The position numbers and the translations under genes are program-made. The notes under the pieces are model-generated. The model was not told the DNA's origin and did no database searches. It saw nothing but the letters and a program-made list of their open reading frames with translations. Below are positions 16,132 to 24,742 of a DNA stretch of 64,000 nt, one piece after another. This stretch comes from Bacteroidales bacterium UBA4331 (GTDB lineage: Bacteria; Bacteroidota; Bacteroidia; Bacteroidales; Paludibacteraceae): NCBI GenBank assembly GCA_002394395.1, contig DGTR01000031.1, positions 1-64,000 on the forward strand, written 5' to 3'. Numbering within the stretch: position 1 is the first letter of the stretch; each line of letters starts with the position of its first letter.

Positions 16132-17600
16132 TACTCAGCGAATTATTAAAAGTTATCGAGCCGATAGAGGTGATCGGCGAGACGAACAAAGAGATCAAGG
16201 GTCTGCATTTTGACAGCCGAAAGATCGGAGAAGGTGACTTATTCGTTGCCCAAGTCGGCACAGCAGTAGATGGCCACACGTTCATTGACGGTTGTGTCGA
16301 AAAAGGGGCAGCGGCGGTCGTTTTGAGTGATCGTGCATTCATGCACGATGCGAAGGACGTGACCTATATTTTGGTTGAGAATACGGATAAGGCGTTGGGA
16401 TTGTTGGCGAGCAAGTGGTTCGGCGAGCCGAGTAAGGCGTTGACGCTGGTTGGCGTGACGGGTACAAACGGCAAGACCACTATCGCGACGCTGCTGTACA
16501 AACTCGTTCGGGCGTTAGGGCACAAGGCAGGACTGCTGTCCACCGTGGTCAATTATATCGAGGACGAGGCGGTGGCTGCAACGCACACGACGCCGGACGC
16601 GATTGAGTTGAACGGATTGCTGAGACGGATGGTGGATGCCGGATGCGAGTATGCGTTCATGGAGGTTTCCTCCCATGCCATCGCACAGGAGCGAATTGCA
16701 GGACTGGATTTTGATGGGGCGCTGTTTACCAACCTGACAAGGGATCATATTGACTACCATAAGACTTTTGACAACTACCGGGATACAAAGAAAAGGCTTT
16801 TTGACGGGTTGAAGAAGAGTGCTTTTGCGGTGACGAACAAAGACGACAAGAACGGGTTGGTGATGACGCAAAACTGCAAGGCGGAAGTGAAGACCTACTC
16901 CACCCGCTCGCTGGCGGACTATAAGGCACAGATTTTGGAGGAAGGATTTGAGGGGATGATGCTGAATATCAACGGCAAAGAGGTTTTTGTGCCGCTGGTG
17001 GGACGGTTCAATGTCAGCAACCTGCTGTGTATCTACGGCGCAGCGTTGTGTCTGGGATTTGAGGAACTGGAGGTGTTGCGTGTGCTGAGTACGTTGAAGC
17101 CGGTGAACGGTCGGTTTGAGACAATCAGAAGCCCGAAAGGCTGGACGGCGATTATAGATTACGCCCACACGCCGGACGCGGTAGATAATGTGATAAGTAC
17201 CATAAGGGAGATCATAGATGGTCAAAAGTCGAAAGTCGAAAGTCGAAAGCCAAGATTGATCACCGTGATCGGTTGCGGAGGAAACCGGGACAAGGGCAAA
17301 CGACCGATGATGGCGCAGATTGCGAAGAGGGGAAGCGAGCAGTTGATCCTGACGAGCGATAACCCGCGTGACGAAGAGCCGGCAGCTATCCTGAATGACA
17401 TGAAAGCCGGTCTGACAGAAGAGGAGCTGAGGAGTACGTTGGTTATCGAGGACCGCGAAGCGGCTATCCAGACGGCTTGCACCCTGGCGCAGAAAGGCGA
17501 TGTGATTCTGGTGGCAGGCAAGGGCCATGAGGACTACCAGATTATCAAAGGGGTCAAGCACCATTTTGATGACCACGAGATTGTGAGACGATATTTATGA
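16128..17600 (+). CDS. murE: UDP-N-acetylmuramoyl-tripeptide synthetase MurE (meso-DAP type)
   Basis: 490 residues from the ATG at 16128, which overlaps the ftsI TGA by ATGA; the frame is open further upstream from 16086 but that would lie inside ftsI. The ATP site GTNGKT is at 112-117. The DNPR motif at 411-414 is the diagnostic loop for meso-diaminopimelate as the added amino acid. It adds the third residue of the stem peptide in the cytoplasm. Two repeat-type features lie in frame: a 20-bp palindrome at 16330-16349 encoding DRAFMHD, and a GTCGAAAG tandem tract at 17221-17249 encoding KSKVESRK. The latter is in a loop just before the conserved VIGCGGNRDKGKRP stretch. Confidence 0.95.
   Translation: MILSELLKVIEPIEVIGETNKEIKGLHFDSRKIGEGDLFVAQVGTAVDGHTFIDGCVEKGAAAVVLSDRAFMHDAKDVTYILVENTDKALGLLASKWFGEPSKALTLVGVTGTNGKTTIATLLYKLVRALGHKAGLLSTVVNYIEDEAVAATHTTPDAIELNGLLRRMVDAGCEYAFMEVSSHAIAQERIAGLDFDGALFTNLTRDHIDYHKTFDNYRDTKKRLFDGLKKSAFAVTNKDDKNGLVMTQNCKAEVKTYSTRSLADYKAQILEEGFEGMMLNINGKEVFVPLVGRFNVSNLLCIYGAALCLGFEELEVLRVLSTLKPVNGRFETIRSPKGWTAIIDYAHTPDAVDNVISTIREIIDGQKSKVESRKPRLITVIGCGGNRDKGKRPMMAQIAKRGSEQLILTSDNPRDEEPAAILNDMKAGLTEEELRSTLVIEDREAAIQTACTLAQKGDVILVAGKGHEDYQIIKGVKHHFDDHEIVRRYL
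16330..16349. repeat. 20-bp palindrome inside murE, shared with mfd
   Basis: ATCGTGCATTCATGCACGAT has perfect 9-bp arms. The same arms with a TG centre occur inside mfd at 55141-55160. A variant, ATCGCGCAT/ATGCGCGAT, occurs in the DAHP synthase gene at 20819-20838. Confidence 0.85.
17221..17249. repeat. GTCGAAAG tandem tract inside murE
   Basis: Three to four copies of an 8-nt word, GTCGAAAG (first copy GTCAAAAG). Related tracts occur in murD, the DUF58 gene and twice in rimP. Confidence 0.9.
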
Positions 17601-17617
17601 TTTAGGATTTAGGATTT

Positions 17618-18889
17618 ATGCTTTATTCATTATTTACCCATTTTAGCGATGTGTTAGGTGCGCGGTTGTTCACCTATATCTCGTTCAGAGCTATTTTAGC
17701 GGGGGTCATCGGACTGCTCGTGAGTATCTGGTTTGGCGACCGGTTTATCAATTTTATGAAGCGTCATCATATTTCTGAGACGCAGCGGGACGAGAAGACC
17801 GATCCGTTCAATGTAGCGAAAAAAGGCGTGCCGACGATGGGAGGTCTGATTGTCATTGCGGCGATTCTGATTCCGTGTCTGCTATTAGGTAAGTTGACGA
17901 ATGTCTATATGATTCTGATGCTCGTCACGACCCTGTTGATGGGGGCTCTGGGCTTTGCGGACGACTATATCAAGACGTTCAAAAAGAACAAAGACGGTCT
18001 GAACGGATGGATAAAGATTGCAGGGCAAGTGAGCTTGGGTCTGATTGTGGGTCTGACGCTGCGTTTCTGCCCGGCGGTGAGTATGAATGAGGTGGTGACA
18101 AGTCATATAGAGAACAATGTGGTGGTCGTTGAGAAGACGCCGGAGATCAAATCCACGCAAACGACGATTCCTTTTGTGAAGCACCATAACTTCAATTATG
18201 CGGACTTGTTCAGCTGGACCGGCGAGAACAATAAGTACCGGTTCGGATGGATTTTCTTCGTGTTCCTGACGGTTTTTGTAGTAGCGGCGGTAAGTAACGG
18301 CGCGAACCTGAACGACGGCATGGATGGCATGTGTGCCGGCAACTCGGCGATTATCGGCGTAGCGTTGCTGATTTTAGCGTACACGAGCGGTAGTGTCGTT
18401 TGGGCGGAGTATTTCGATGTGATGTACATCCCTGGCAGCGAAGAGTTGGTGGTGTTTATGGCGGCATTTGTGGGTGCGTTAGTGGGTTATCTGTGGTTTA
18501 ACGGATTCCCGGCGCAGGTGTTCATGGGCGATACGGGAAGTCTGACAGTCGGCGGAATTATCGGCGTTTGCGCGATGGTGATCCACAAGGAATTGATGGT
18601 GCCTGTACTGTGCGGAATATTCCTTATGGAGAGCGTGAGTGTGATTCTGCAGACGCAGGTGTATAAGTACTATAAGAAACGCGGGCAACATGTGCGGATC
18701 TGGAAGCGGACGCCGTTCCATGACCATTTCCGGACAAGTGTGGAGCAGGTGCTGAAGAATGATCCGACCTGTTCGATTGTGTTTAAGGGCAGCAAGAATC
18801 TGCACCACGAGACGAAGATCGTGCTGCGTTTTTGCATCGTGACGCTGATTCTGGCGGCGATTACTATATTGACGTTGAAGATAAGATAA
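17618..18889 (+). CDS. mraY: Phospho-N-acetylmuramoyl-pentapeptide-transferase MraY
   Basis: 423 residues with about ten membrane spans. Characteristic motifs are the cytoplasmic loop KKGVPTMGGL, GFADDYIK with the catalytic aspartates, NLNDGMDGMCAG, and QVFMGDTGSL. It transfers phospho-MurNAc-pentapeptide to undecaprenyl phosphate, forming lipid I. The loop at about 165-190, with the EIKSTQTTIPFVKHHN stretch, is the longer version usual in Bacteroidetes. The 17-nt gap from murE contains a GATTTAG duplication that runs into the ATG. Confidence 0.96.
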   Translation: MLYSLFTHFSDVLGARLFTYISFRAILAGVIGLLVSIWFGDRFINFMKRHHISETQRDEKTDPFNVAKKGVPTMGGLIVIAAILIPCLLLGKLTNVYMILMLVTTLLMGALGFADDYIKTFKKNKDGLNGWIKIAGQVSLGLIVGLTLRFCPAVSMNEVVTSHIENNVVVVEKTPEIKSTQTTIPFVKHHNFNYADLFSWTGENNKYRFGWIFFVFLTVFVVAAVSNGANLNDGMDGMCAGNSAIIGVALLILAYTSGSVVWAEYFDVMYIPGSEELVVFMAAFVGALVGYLWFNGFPAQVFMGDTGSLTVGGIIGVCAMVIHKELMVPVLCGIFLMESVSVILQTQVYKYYKKRGQHVRIWKRTPFHDHFRTSVEQVLKNDPTCSIVFKGSKNLHHETKIVLRFCIVTLILAAITILTLKIR

Positions 18890-18891
18890 AT

Positions 18892-20202
18892 ATGAAGCGA
18901 ATTGTTGTTTTGGGAGCCGGAGAGAGCGGTAGCGGTGCTGCCATTCTGGCAAAGGAGAAGGGTTTTGATGTGTTTGTAAGCGACTGCGGGACGATCAGCG
19001 AACCGTATCGCGCGTTGCTGGACCAGAACGGGGTTCCATGGGAAGACGGCAAGCACAGTGAGGAGTTGATTCTGAACGCCGACGAGGTGGTTAAATCGCC
19101 GGGTATACCTCTGACGGCTCCGCTGATTCAGAAACTGCAGGCACAAGGTACGCCGATTATCAGCGAGATTGAGTTTGCATCGAGATATACAAATGCGAAG
19201 ATGATCTGTATCACCGGTTCAAACGGCAAGACGACCACCACTTCGTTGATTTTCTATATCTTGAAACAGGCAGGTCTGAATGTGGGTCTGGCAGGCAATA
19301 TCGGCAACTCATTGGCGCTGCAGGTGGCGCATGAGGACCACGACTACTACGTGATTGAGTTGAGTTCGTTCCAGCTGGACAACATGTATGATTTCAAGGC
19401 GGATATCGCCATTTTGCTGAATATCACGCCGGATCATCTGGATCGGTACGACTATAAGTTCCAGAACTACGTCGATGCGAAGTTCCGTATCACGAGAAAT
19501 CAGACGAAGGAGGACAGCTTTATTTATTGGGCGGAGGATCCGGTTATTGACAGAGAGATGAAGCGATTGCAGTTAGGGGCAACGCTTTATCCGTACGGAT
19601 TTACGGTTCCTAATCCGCTGCCAGTGAGCGAAGAGGAGTTGGCGTTGAAGGGAAGGCATAATGTGCTGAACTCGATGGCAGCAACCATTGCAGCGAATGT
19701 AGTGGGAATCAAGAAAGAGGTCATCCGCGAGAGTCTGAAGACTTTTCAGGGGGTTGAGCACCGATTGCAATATGTGGCGACGGTTCGCGGCGTGAGATGG
19801 ATTAATGACTCGAAGGCGACGAATGTGAACAGTTGTTGGTACGCGCTGGAGAGCATGACCACGCCGACTGTGCTGATTTTAGGAGGAAAGGATAAGGGCA
19901 ACGACTACAGCGAGATAGATGATTTGGTGAAGGAGAAGTGCCACACCTTGGTATTCATGGGTCTGCATAATGAGAAGTTAAGGGAACATTTCGGGAAATT
20001 AGTCGAAAGTCAAAAGTCGAAAGTCGAAAGACCCATTCAAATCATTGATACCAACAACCTGCATGACGCGGTACAAGCCGCTTATCAAGCGGCGCATGAA
20101 GGCGATACTGTGTTGCTGAGTCCGTGTTGCGCAAGTTTCGACCTCTTTAAGAGTTATGAGGACCGCGGTGAGCAGTTTATGGAGGCGGTTCGGAAGCTTT
20201 AA
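18892..20202 (+). CDS. murD: UDP-N-acetylmuramoylalanine--D-glutamate ligase MurD
   Basis: 436 residues from ATG 18892, two bases after the mraY stop; the frame is open further upstream inside mraY, but MKRIVVLGAGESGSG is the proper N-terminus. The ATP site GSNGKT is near 109-114, and the family motifs ITPDHLDRYD and ILGGKDKGNDY are present. It adds D-Glu to UDP-MurNAc-L-Ala. A GTCGAAAG/GTCAAAAG tract at 20001-20030 adds VESQKSKVER in the C-terminal domain. No ftsW, murG, murC, ftsQ, ftsA or ftsZ follows, so the cluster ends here. Confidence 0.95.
   Translation: MKRIVVLGAGESGSGAAILAKEKGFDVFVSDCGTISEPYRALLDQNGVPWEDGKHSEELILNADEVVKSPGIPLTAPLIQKLQAQGTPIISEIEFASRYTNAKMICITGSNGKTTTTSLIFYILKQAGLNVGLAGNIGNSLALQVAHEDHDYYVIELSSFQLDNMYDFKADIAILLNITPDHLDRYDYKFQNYVDAKFRITRNQTKEDSFIYWAEDPVIDREMKRLQLGATLYPYGFTVPNPLPVSEEELALKGRHNVLNSMAATIAANVVGIKKEVIRESLKTFQGVEHRLQYVATVRGVRWINDSKATNVNSCWYALESMTTPTVLILGGKDKGNDYSEIDDLVKEKCHTLVFMGLHNEKLREHFGKLVESQKSKVERPIQIIDTNNLHDAVQAAYQAAHEGDTVLLSPCCASFDLFKSYEDRGEQFMEAVRKL
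20001..20030. repeat. GTCGAAAG tandem tract inside murD
   Basis: Three GTCGAAAG words with one GTCAAAAG variant, in frame, followed by ACCC. The flank GGAAATTAGTCGAAAG is similar to the DUF58 copy at 40274-40302 (CGAAATTAGTCGAAAG). Confidence 0.9.
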
Positions 20203-20233
20203 TGGTGTTAAATAAAGAAAAAAGGCAATAAAA

Positions 20234-20265
20234 TTTGCATATATGCAAAATTTGTAGTAATTTTG
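20234..20265 (+). promoter_or_regulatory. Promoter of a lipoprotein gene with a perfect 16-bp palindrome over the -33 box
   Basis: TTG (20235-20237), 20 nt, TAATTTTG (20258-20265). The palindrome TTTGCATATATGCAAA spans 20234-20249 and contains the TTG box, so a bound dimer would block the promoter. Confidence 0.65.
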
Positions 20266-20286
20266 CACGCAAAATTGAGAAATAAA

Positions 20287-20739
20287 ATGAAGACTATGAT
20301 GAAAAAAGGCGTATTTTTTGCGCTGATGGTTGTTGTGGCGGTGGGTCTGAGCAGTTGCACGAAAGTGGTCAATGAGCCATGTCAGTTTAACAAGGTGAAC
20401 GTCGATTTCCATGTACCTCAGAGTGCGTGGGCGTTTGACGAGACGAACAGCTGGTACAGTTACTACTACGAGACGAACAAAATCACCGAGTACATATATG
20501 ACTACGGCTCCTGGACCATGAGCCACGAGTACAACCCCGGCACCAAAGACGCGTTCTTGATTCAGTTGCCGGAGTTCCGCTTCATGCAGGACGAAGGAAC
20601 GGGTGATTTCTACACGCAGCGTACAGATTACGAGGTGGGTGTGGGTTATGTGATTGTCTATGTGACTAACTCAGACTACGCGTATGAGCCGGGTTGGAAG
20701 CCGGATGAGATGTATTTCCACATGCAGATAAATTACTAA
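20287..20739 (+). CDS. Small lipoprotein of unknown function
   Basis: 150 residues from ATG 20287; an in-frame ATG at 20263 lies inside the promoter and is unlikely. The lipobox is LSSC with Cys24. The mature domain is rich in Tyr, Trp and acidic residues (SYYYETNKITEYIYDYGSW and similar) and looks beta-stranded; I do not recognise the family. It is followed after 11 bases by the DAHP synthase gene, probably on the same transcript. Confidence 0.75.
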   Translation: MKTMMKKGVFFALMVVVAVGLSSCTKVVNEPCQFNKVNVDFHVPQSAWAFDETNSWYSYYYETNKITEYIYDYGSWTMSHEYNPGTKDAFLIQLPEFRFMQDEGTGDFYTQRTDYEVGVGYVIVYVTNSDYAYEPGWKPDEMYFHMQINY

Positions 20740-20750
20740 TTATCAGCCAA

Positions 20751-21809
20751 TTGATATACATAGCAGGCCCCTGCTCGGCGGAGAGTCGCGAGCAGGTGCT
20801 TGAGACCGCAGAGGCATTATCGCGCATCAATGCGCGATGGTCTTTTATTTTTCGCGCGGGCGTGTGGAAGCCGCGCACAAGCCCGCACACGTTTCAGGGT
20901 GTGGGAGAAGAAGGGCTGGAGTGGCTCAAGGAAGTTAAGGAACGTTATGGGATGGAGATTGCTACGGAGGTGGCGACACCTGAACATGTAGAGGCGGCTT
21001 TGAAAGCGAGAGTGGATTATTTGTGGATAGGCGCCAGGTCGTCTGCCAATCCCATCGTTGTGCAAGAGATTGCAACAGCGATAGGAGACCGGCTTCGCCT
21101 GACAGAACACAGACCGGCTTCGCCTGACAGGACACAGACCAAGACGATATTAAAAGGTATTCTGATTAAGAATCCGGTGAATAACGATGCGGGATTGTGG
21201 ATCGGGAATATCGAGCGGTTGGAGAAGACGGGTGTACCGGTGTTTGCGGTTCATCGTGGTTGTGGTCATCAGCCGTGTTGGGCGATGGCGCACGCGGTAC
21301 GGTTGGCAAGGCCGGATATACCGATGTTGTTGGATCCGAGTCATATGAGCGGTGATGCAAAGAAAGTGCCGGAGCTGATGAAGAAGATTGAGGAGCTGGG
21401 TCTGGACGGCGCAATGGTAGAAGTTCATTGCCGACCGGAGGAAGCGCTATCCGATGCCAAGCAGCAGATTACTCCTACTCAATTAGGTAATACCCTCGAT
21501 TCGATTGTGTCTCGATTGTGTCTCGCCAGTCTGATTTGCCCACCTTCCGAAGAGAAGGAACTTAATTGGTTGCGGGCAGAGATAGATGAGTTGGATGAGC
21601 GATTATGGGAGACGATCTCGGCACGAATGGACGTCAGCCGACGAATCGGGAAATGGAAGAAAGCGCATGACGTAGCCCCACTGCAGCCAAAACGATTCCA
21701 ACAGTTGAGCGAACAAGTAGCGCATTTTGCAAAGGAGAATGGGTTGTCAGCAGATTTTGCGCAAGAGGTATTAAAATTGATACACGAAGAGAGCTTGAGA
21801 CAGCAGTAA
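20751..21809 (+). CDS. Bifunctional DAHP synthase / chorismate mutase
   Basis: 353 codons starting, as far as the frame allows, at TTG 20751: no ATG or GTG exists in frame between the previous stop and the conserved YIAGPCSAES. Homologues usually have 10-20 more residues before this motif. Residues about 1-235 are the AroA(II)/KDSA-type TIM barrel (FRAGVWKPRTSP, DYLWIGARSSANPI, LIKNPVNND, LLDPSHMSGD). Residues about 275-350 form an AroQ chorismate mutase (LRAEIDELDERLWETISARMDVSRRIGKWK). Together they commit carbon to aromatic amino acids and form prephenate. A 25-nt unit repeated twice (21087-21136) inserts RLRLTEHRPASPDRTQ before the LIKNPVN strand. Confidence 0.88.
   Translation: MIYIAGPCSAESREQVLETAEALSRINARWSFIFRAGVWKPRTSPHTFQGVGEEGLEWLKEVKERYGMEIATEVATPEHVEAALKARVDYLWIGARSSANPIVVQEIATAIGDRLRLTEHRPASPDRTQTKTILKGILIKNPVNNDAGLWIGNIERLEKTGVPVFAVHRGCGHQPCWAMAHAVRLARPDIPMLLDPSHMSGDAKKVPELMKKIEELGLDGAMVEVHCRPEEALSDAKQQITPTQLGNTLDSIVSRLCLASLICPPSEEKELNWLRAEIDELDERLWETISARMDVSRRIGKWKKAHDVAPLQPKRFQQLSEQVAHFAKENGLSADFAQEVLKLIHEESLRQQ
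21087..21136. repeat. 25-nt direct repeat (two copies) inside the DAHP synthase gene
   Basis: The unit starts GACCGGCTTCGCCTGACAG and is repeated head to tail with one change, followed by a further GACC. It resembles the GACCGCTTCGCTCAAAG string at 25549-25565 and the GACCGCTCCACTCAAAG string at 40303-40319. Confidence 0.85.
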
Positions 21810-21893
21810 GATAAGAGCTGAGAGATAAGAGCTGAGAGCTGAGAGATAAGAGCCGAGAGCTAAGAGCTGAGAGATAAGAGATAAAAGTTCATA
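21810..21893. repeat. 7-nt tandem repeat tract between genes
   Basis: About eleven copies of GATAAGA/GCTGAGA-type heptamers fill the gap between the DAHP synthase stop and the next start at 21894. No promoter or terminator is recognisable in it. Confidence 0.9.
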
Positions 21894-24716
21894 ATGAAGA
21901 AATTAAGGTACATATTTTTATTCTTGTGCTTTGCCGGGATGGTAATGGCGCAGGAGACGACGAGTATATCCGGAACGGTAGTCGATGGCGATACCGGTGA
22001 GACGCTGCCGTTCGTACAGATATACTTTTTGAAATCGACCACCAACAAAGGTATGATTCCTTCGGAGGTGGGTACAACCAGCGATATAGACGGCAATTTC
22101 ACGATTAGCAATAGTGCCGGTTATAACACGTTGAATTTCCAGATGTTAGGCTACAAGACGGAGATGTTGACGCTTCGTAAAGGTCAAAACCGCAAGAACG
22201 TGAAGGTAAAGCTGACGCCGGATGTATATGGATTGCAAGATATCGTGGTGACGCCAAAGAACCGTAAGCGCGAATACAGACGAAAGGGCAATCCGGCGGT
22301 AGAGTTGATCAAGAACGTGATTGCGCATAAGGACTCGTTCTGCGTGACCGCGCAGGATCAATACACGGCGAAGAGTTATAGCCGTATGTCGTTTGCGTTG
22401 GATAATCTGAAAGTTAATTTCAAGAAACCTTTCTGGCGAGATTTTGCATTTGTCGAGAAGTATATCGACTCGACAGGTGTTTATCCGAACGTGACGGTGA
22501 GTATCCGCGAACACTTGAACACGGAGTATTTTCAGAAACGTCCGCACCGCGAGAAGAAAGTGCTGGACAAAAAACGTATCTTCGGTATAGAGAGTATTAT
22601 TGGTTCTCAATCGTTTCAGGAGAACGTGAATGCCATTTTCAAGGACGTCGATATCAATGAGAACAGTATGAATCTGCTATTCAACCGATTTGTATCGCCG
22701 TTGAGTTCCACCCTTGCCGTTTCGTTCTATCAGTACTATATCATGGACACCATTATGGTGGATGGTTATCCGTGTATCGACTTGGCGTTCGTGCCTGTGA
22801 ACTCGGAAAGTTACGGATTCACGGGTCACTTGTATATCGTTAATGACAGTACGTATCGGCTTAAGAAATACGCCATCAATATCCCACCGGATATCAACCT
22901 CAATTTCGTGAGCAATTTCTCGATTGAGCACAGCTACAAACAGTTGGAGAATGGTGTTTGGGCGCCGGACAGAACGAGCACTTATGCCAAGTTCTATATC
23001 CTGAACAACAAGCGAGGCATGTTAGCTCGTCAGACGAAAATATACACAGATTGGGATTTGGAGACGCCTATATCGAAAGAGACCTTCTCCAATCTCGCCG
23101 GCTCAGAGCCAGAACTGAACGACTCGACGGCCGAGATAGTAGAGGAAGGATACTGGACCGATGAGATGCGACCGGAACCGCTGACGAAATACGAGAGTTC
23201 GGTGGTGGATCTGGTGCGCGAGTTCACGAATACACCTAAGTTCAACAGTCTGGCACTCTTTGTAAATGCAGCCGTACTGGAGTATATCCCGACGAGAAAG
23301 GCGGAGTTTATGTACCTCAGTAAGTTCGATTTTGGCCCGATTTATAACTTCGTGAGTTGGAATATGTTAGAGGGCGTGCGTCTAAGAATCGGCGGCGCTT
23401 CTACAGCTCGTCTTCACGACCAGTTCTTCTTCCGTGGCTACGTGGCGTTTGGCACCAAAGACTTGTTACCGAAGTACAACGCCACTTTCGTATATACATT
23501 CGGGAAGCATAAGTCTCAGCCGTACGACGGCAAGCGGCACCACTTGCAAGTGATGGCACAGTATGATGTCGAGGAGCCGGGTCTGATTCAGGATGTCGTA
23601 CGAAGGGATAATATCCTGATGTCCATTCCGACGAGTAATCCTACGATGCCTTTTGCGCAGTATGTTTTCCACGCGAAGGCGGAGTACATGAAGGAATGGC
23701 AGAACAACCTGATGTTGCGTGCGAGTTTCGATTTCAGCAATAACCGCGCCGCCGGAGCGCTTCAATACAACAAAGTGAATTGGACACAGCAGATCAGCGG
23801 CACTGATACGACGTATCTAAAGAACATAACAAATATCGGTTCATACCGGAATTACGAGGGTGTTTTTGAATTAGAGTACTCTCCGGGATCAAAGATTCAG
23901 ATTGACCGTAACGGTGTCAAGAGCCCTTGGGGAATCGAGAAAGATGCGCCGACGATCAACCTGACGCACACCGTGGGATACTTAGACGACCGACATAACG
24001 GCGGCGACGGATTCTTCTATAACAAGACGGAGATTTTGTTTGACAAACGGTTCTGGTTCTCCGCATTCGGACACTTGGACCTGCGTATCAAGACAGGAAT
24101 GATCTGGCAGAAAGTGCCGTTCACGAAGCTGCATATTCCACAATCGAGTACCAGTATTCTGTTAGCCCAGCGGTCGTTCAACCAGATGAAGCCGATGGAG
24201 TTCATGATGGATGAATACGTGTCGCTTTTCGCCACCTATTATTTCAAGGGCTGGATCATGAACCGTATTCCCGGCATCAACAAGTTGAAACTGCGCGGAG
24301 TGGTCAGCGTGGCTGCTATCTACGGGGGTCTAACGAAGAAGAACAACCCGTATCTGGAGACCGGTAACGGTTTGTACGATTTCCCGCACACGGCATGGGC
24401 GGATGGAGATATCAAGAATGCGTTTGACAACGACGGATATATCAAAGACAGTTACCGTACGTCATCGCCTATCGGCAAGTTGCCGTATATTGAGATCACG
24501 GCGGGTTTTGAGAATATTCTCAAGTTCATCCGCATCGATTATATCCGCCGAATCACGTATAACGACTATGAGTTACCATATATGATCCCCAAACGCGACG
24601 CAATGGGTAACTCCATATTGGACGAAAACGGCGATCCCGTGATGATCCATGGCCGCAGAAAGATCGGCGCGTGGGGGCGTAACGGAGTGAAGATAACAGT
24701 ACGGTTCTCGTTGTAA
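21894..24716 (+). CDS. DUF5686-type outer membrane protein with N-terminal carboxypeptidase-like regulatory domain
   Basis: 940 residues. After a signal peptide (about 1-20, ending MVMAQ) comes a CarboxypepD_reg-like beta-sandwich (about 24-110, SGTVVDGDTGETLPFVQIYF to DIVVTPK). A region follows with the NPAVELIKNVIAHKD element seen in DUF5686 proteins, then a long C-terminal beta-barrel-like region ending RNGVKITVRFSL, with an aromatic near the end. The protein should reside in the outer membrane. The function of the family is unknown to me. Confidence 0.85.
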   Translation: MKKLRYIFLFLCFAGMVMAQETTSISGTVVDGDTGETLPFVQIYFLKSTTNKGMIPSEVGTTSDIDGNFTISNSAGYNTLNFQMLGYKTEMLTLRKGQNRKNVKVKLTPDVYGLQDIVVTPKNRKREYRRKGNPAVELIKNVIAHKDSFCVTAQDQYTAKSYSRMSFALDNLKVNFKKPFWRDFAFVEKYIDSTGVYPNVTVSIREHLNTEYFQKRPHREKKVLDKKRIFGIESIIGSQSFQENVNAIFKDVDINENSMNLLFNRFVSPLSSTLAVSFYQYYIMDTIMVDGYPCIDLAFVPVNSESYGFTGHLYIVNDSTYRLKKYAINIPPDINLNFVSNFSIEHSYKQLENGVWAPDRTSTYAKFYILNNKRGMLARQTKIYTDWDLETPISKETFSNLAGSEPELNDSTAEIVEEGYWTDEMRPEPLTKYESSVVDLVREFTNTPKFNSLALFVNAAVLEYIPTRKAEFMYLSKFDFGPIYNFVSWNMLEGVRLRIGGASTARLHDQFFFRGYVAFGTKDLLPKYNATFVYTFGKHKSQPYDGKRHHLQVMAQYDVEEPGLIQDVVRRDNILMSIPTSNPTMPFAQYVFHAKAEYMKEWQNNLMLRASFDFSNNRAAGALQYNKVNWTQQISGTDTTYLKNITNIGSYRNYEGVFELEYSPGSKIQIDRNGVKSPWGIEKDAPTINLTHTVGYLDDRHNGGDGFFYNKTEILFDKRFWFSAFGHLDLRIKTGMIWQKVPFTKLHIPQSSTSILLAQRSFNQMKPMEFMMDEYVSLFATYYFKGWIMNRIPGINKLKLRGVVSVAAIYGGLTKKNNPYLETGNGLYDFPHTAWADGDIKNAFDNDGYIKDSYRTSSPIGKLPYIEITAGFENILKFIRIDYIRRITYNDYELPYMIPKRDAMGNSILDENGDPVMIHGRRKIGAWGRNGVKITVRFSL

Positions 24717-24742
24717 GGTGTATTGTGTAAGGTGTATAAATT

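Noticed and set aside
16515..17576. 353-codon minus-strand frame opposite murE
   Set aside because: The murE frame carries all catalytic motifs; the antisense frame has none and no promoter.
21894..24716. A second SusC-type receptor, because of the N-terminal carboxypeptidase-like domain
   Set aside because: There is no plug domain, TonB box or SusC signature; the layout fits DUF5686 proteins.
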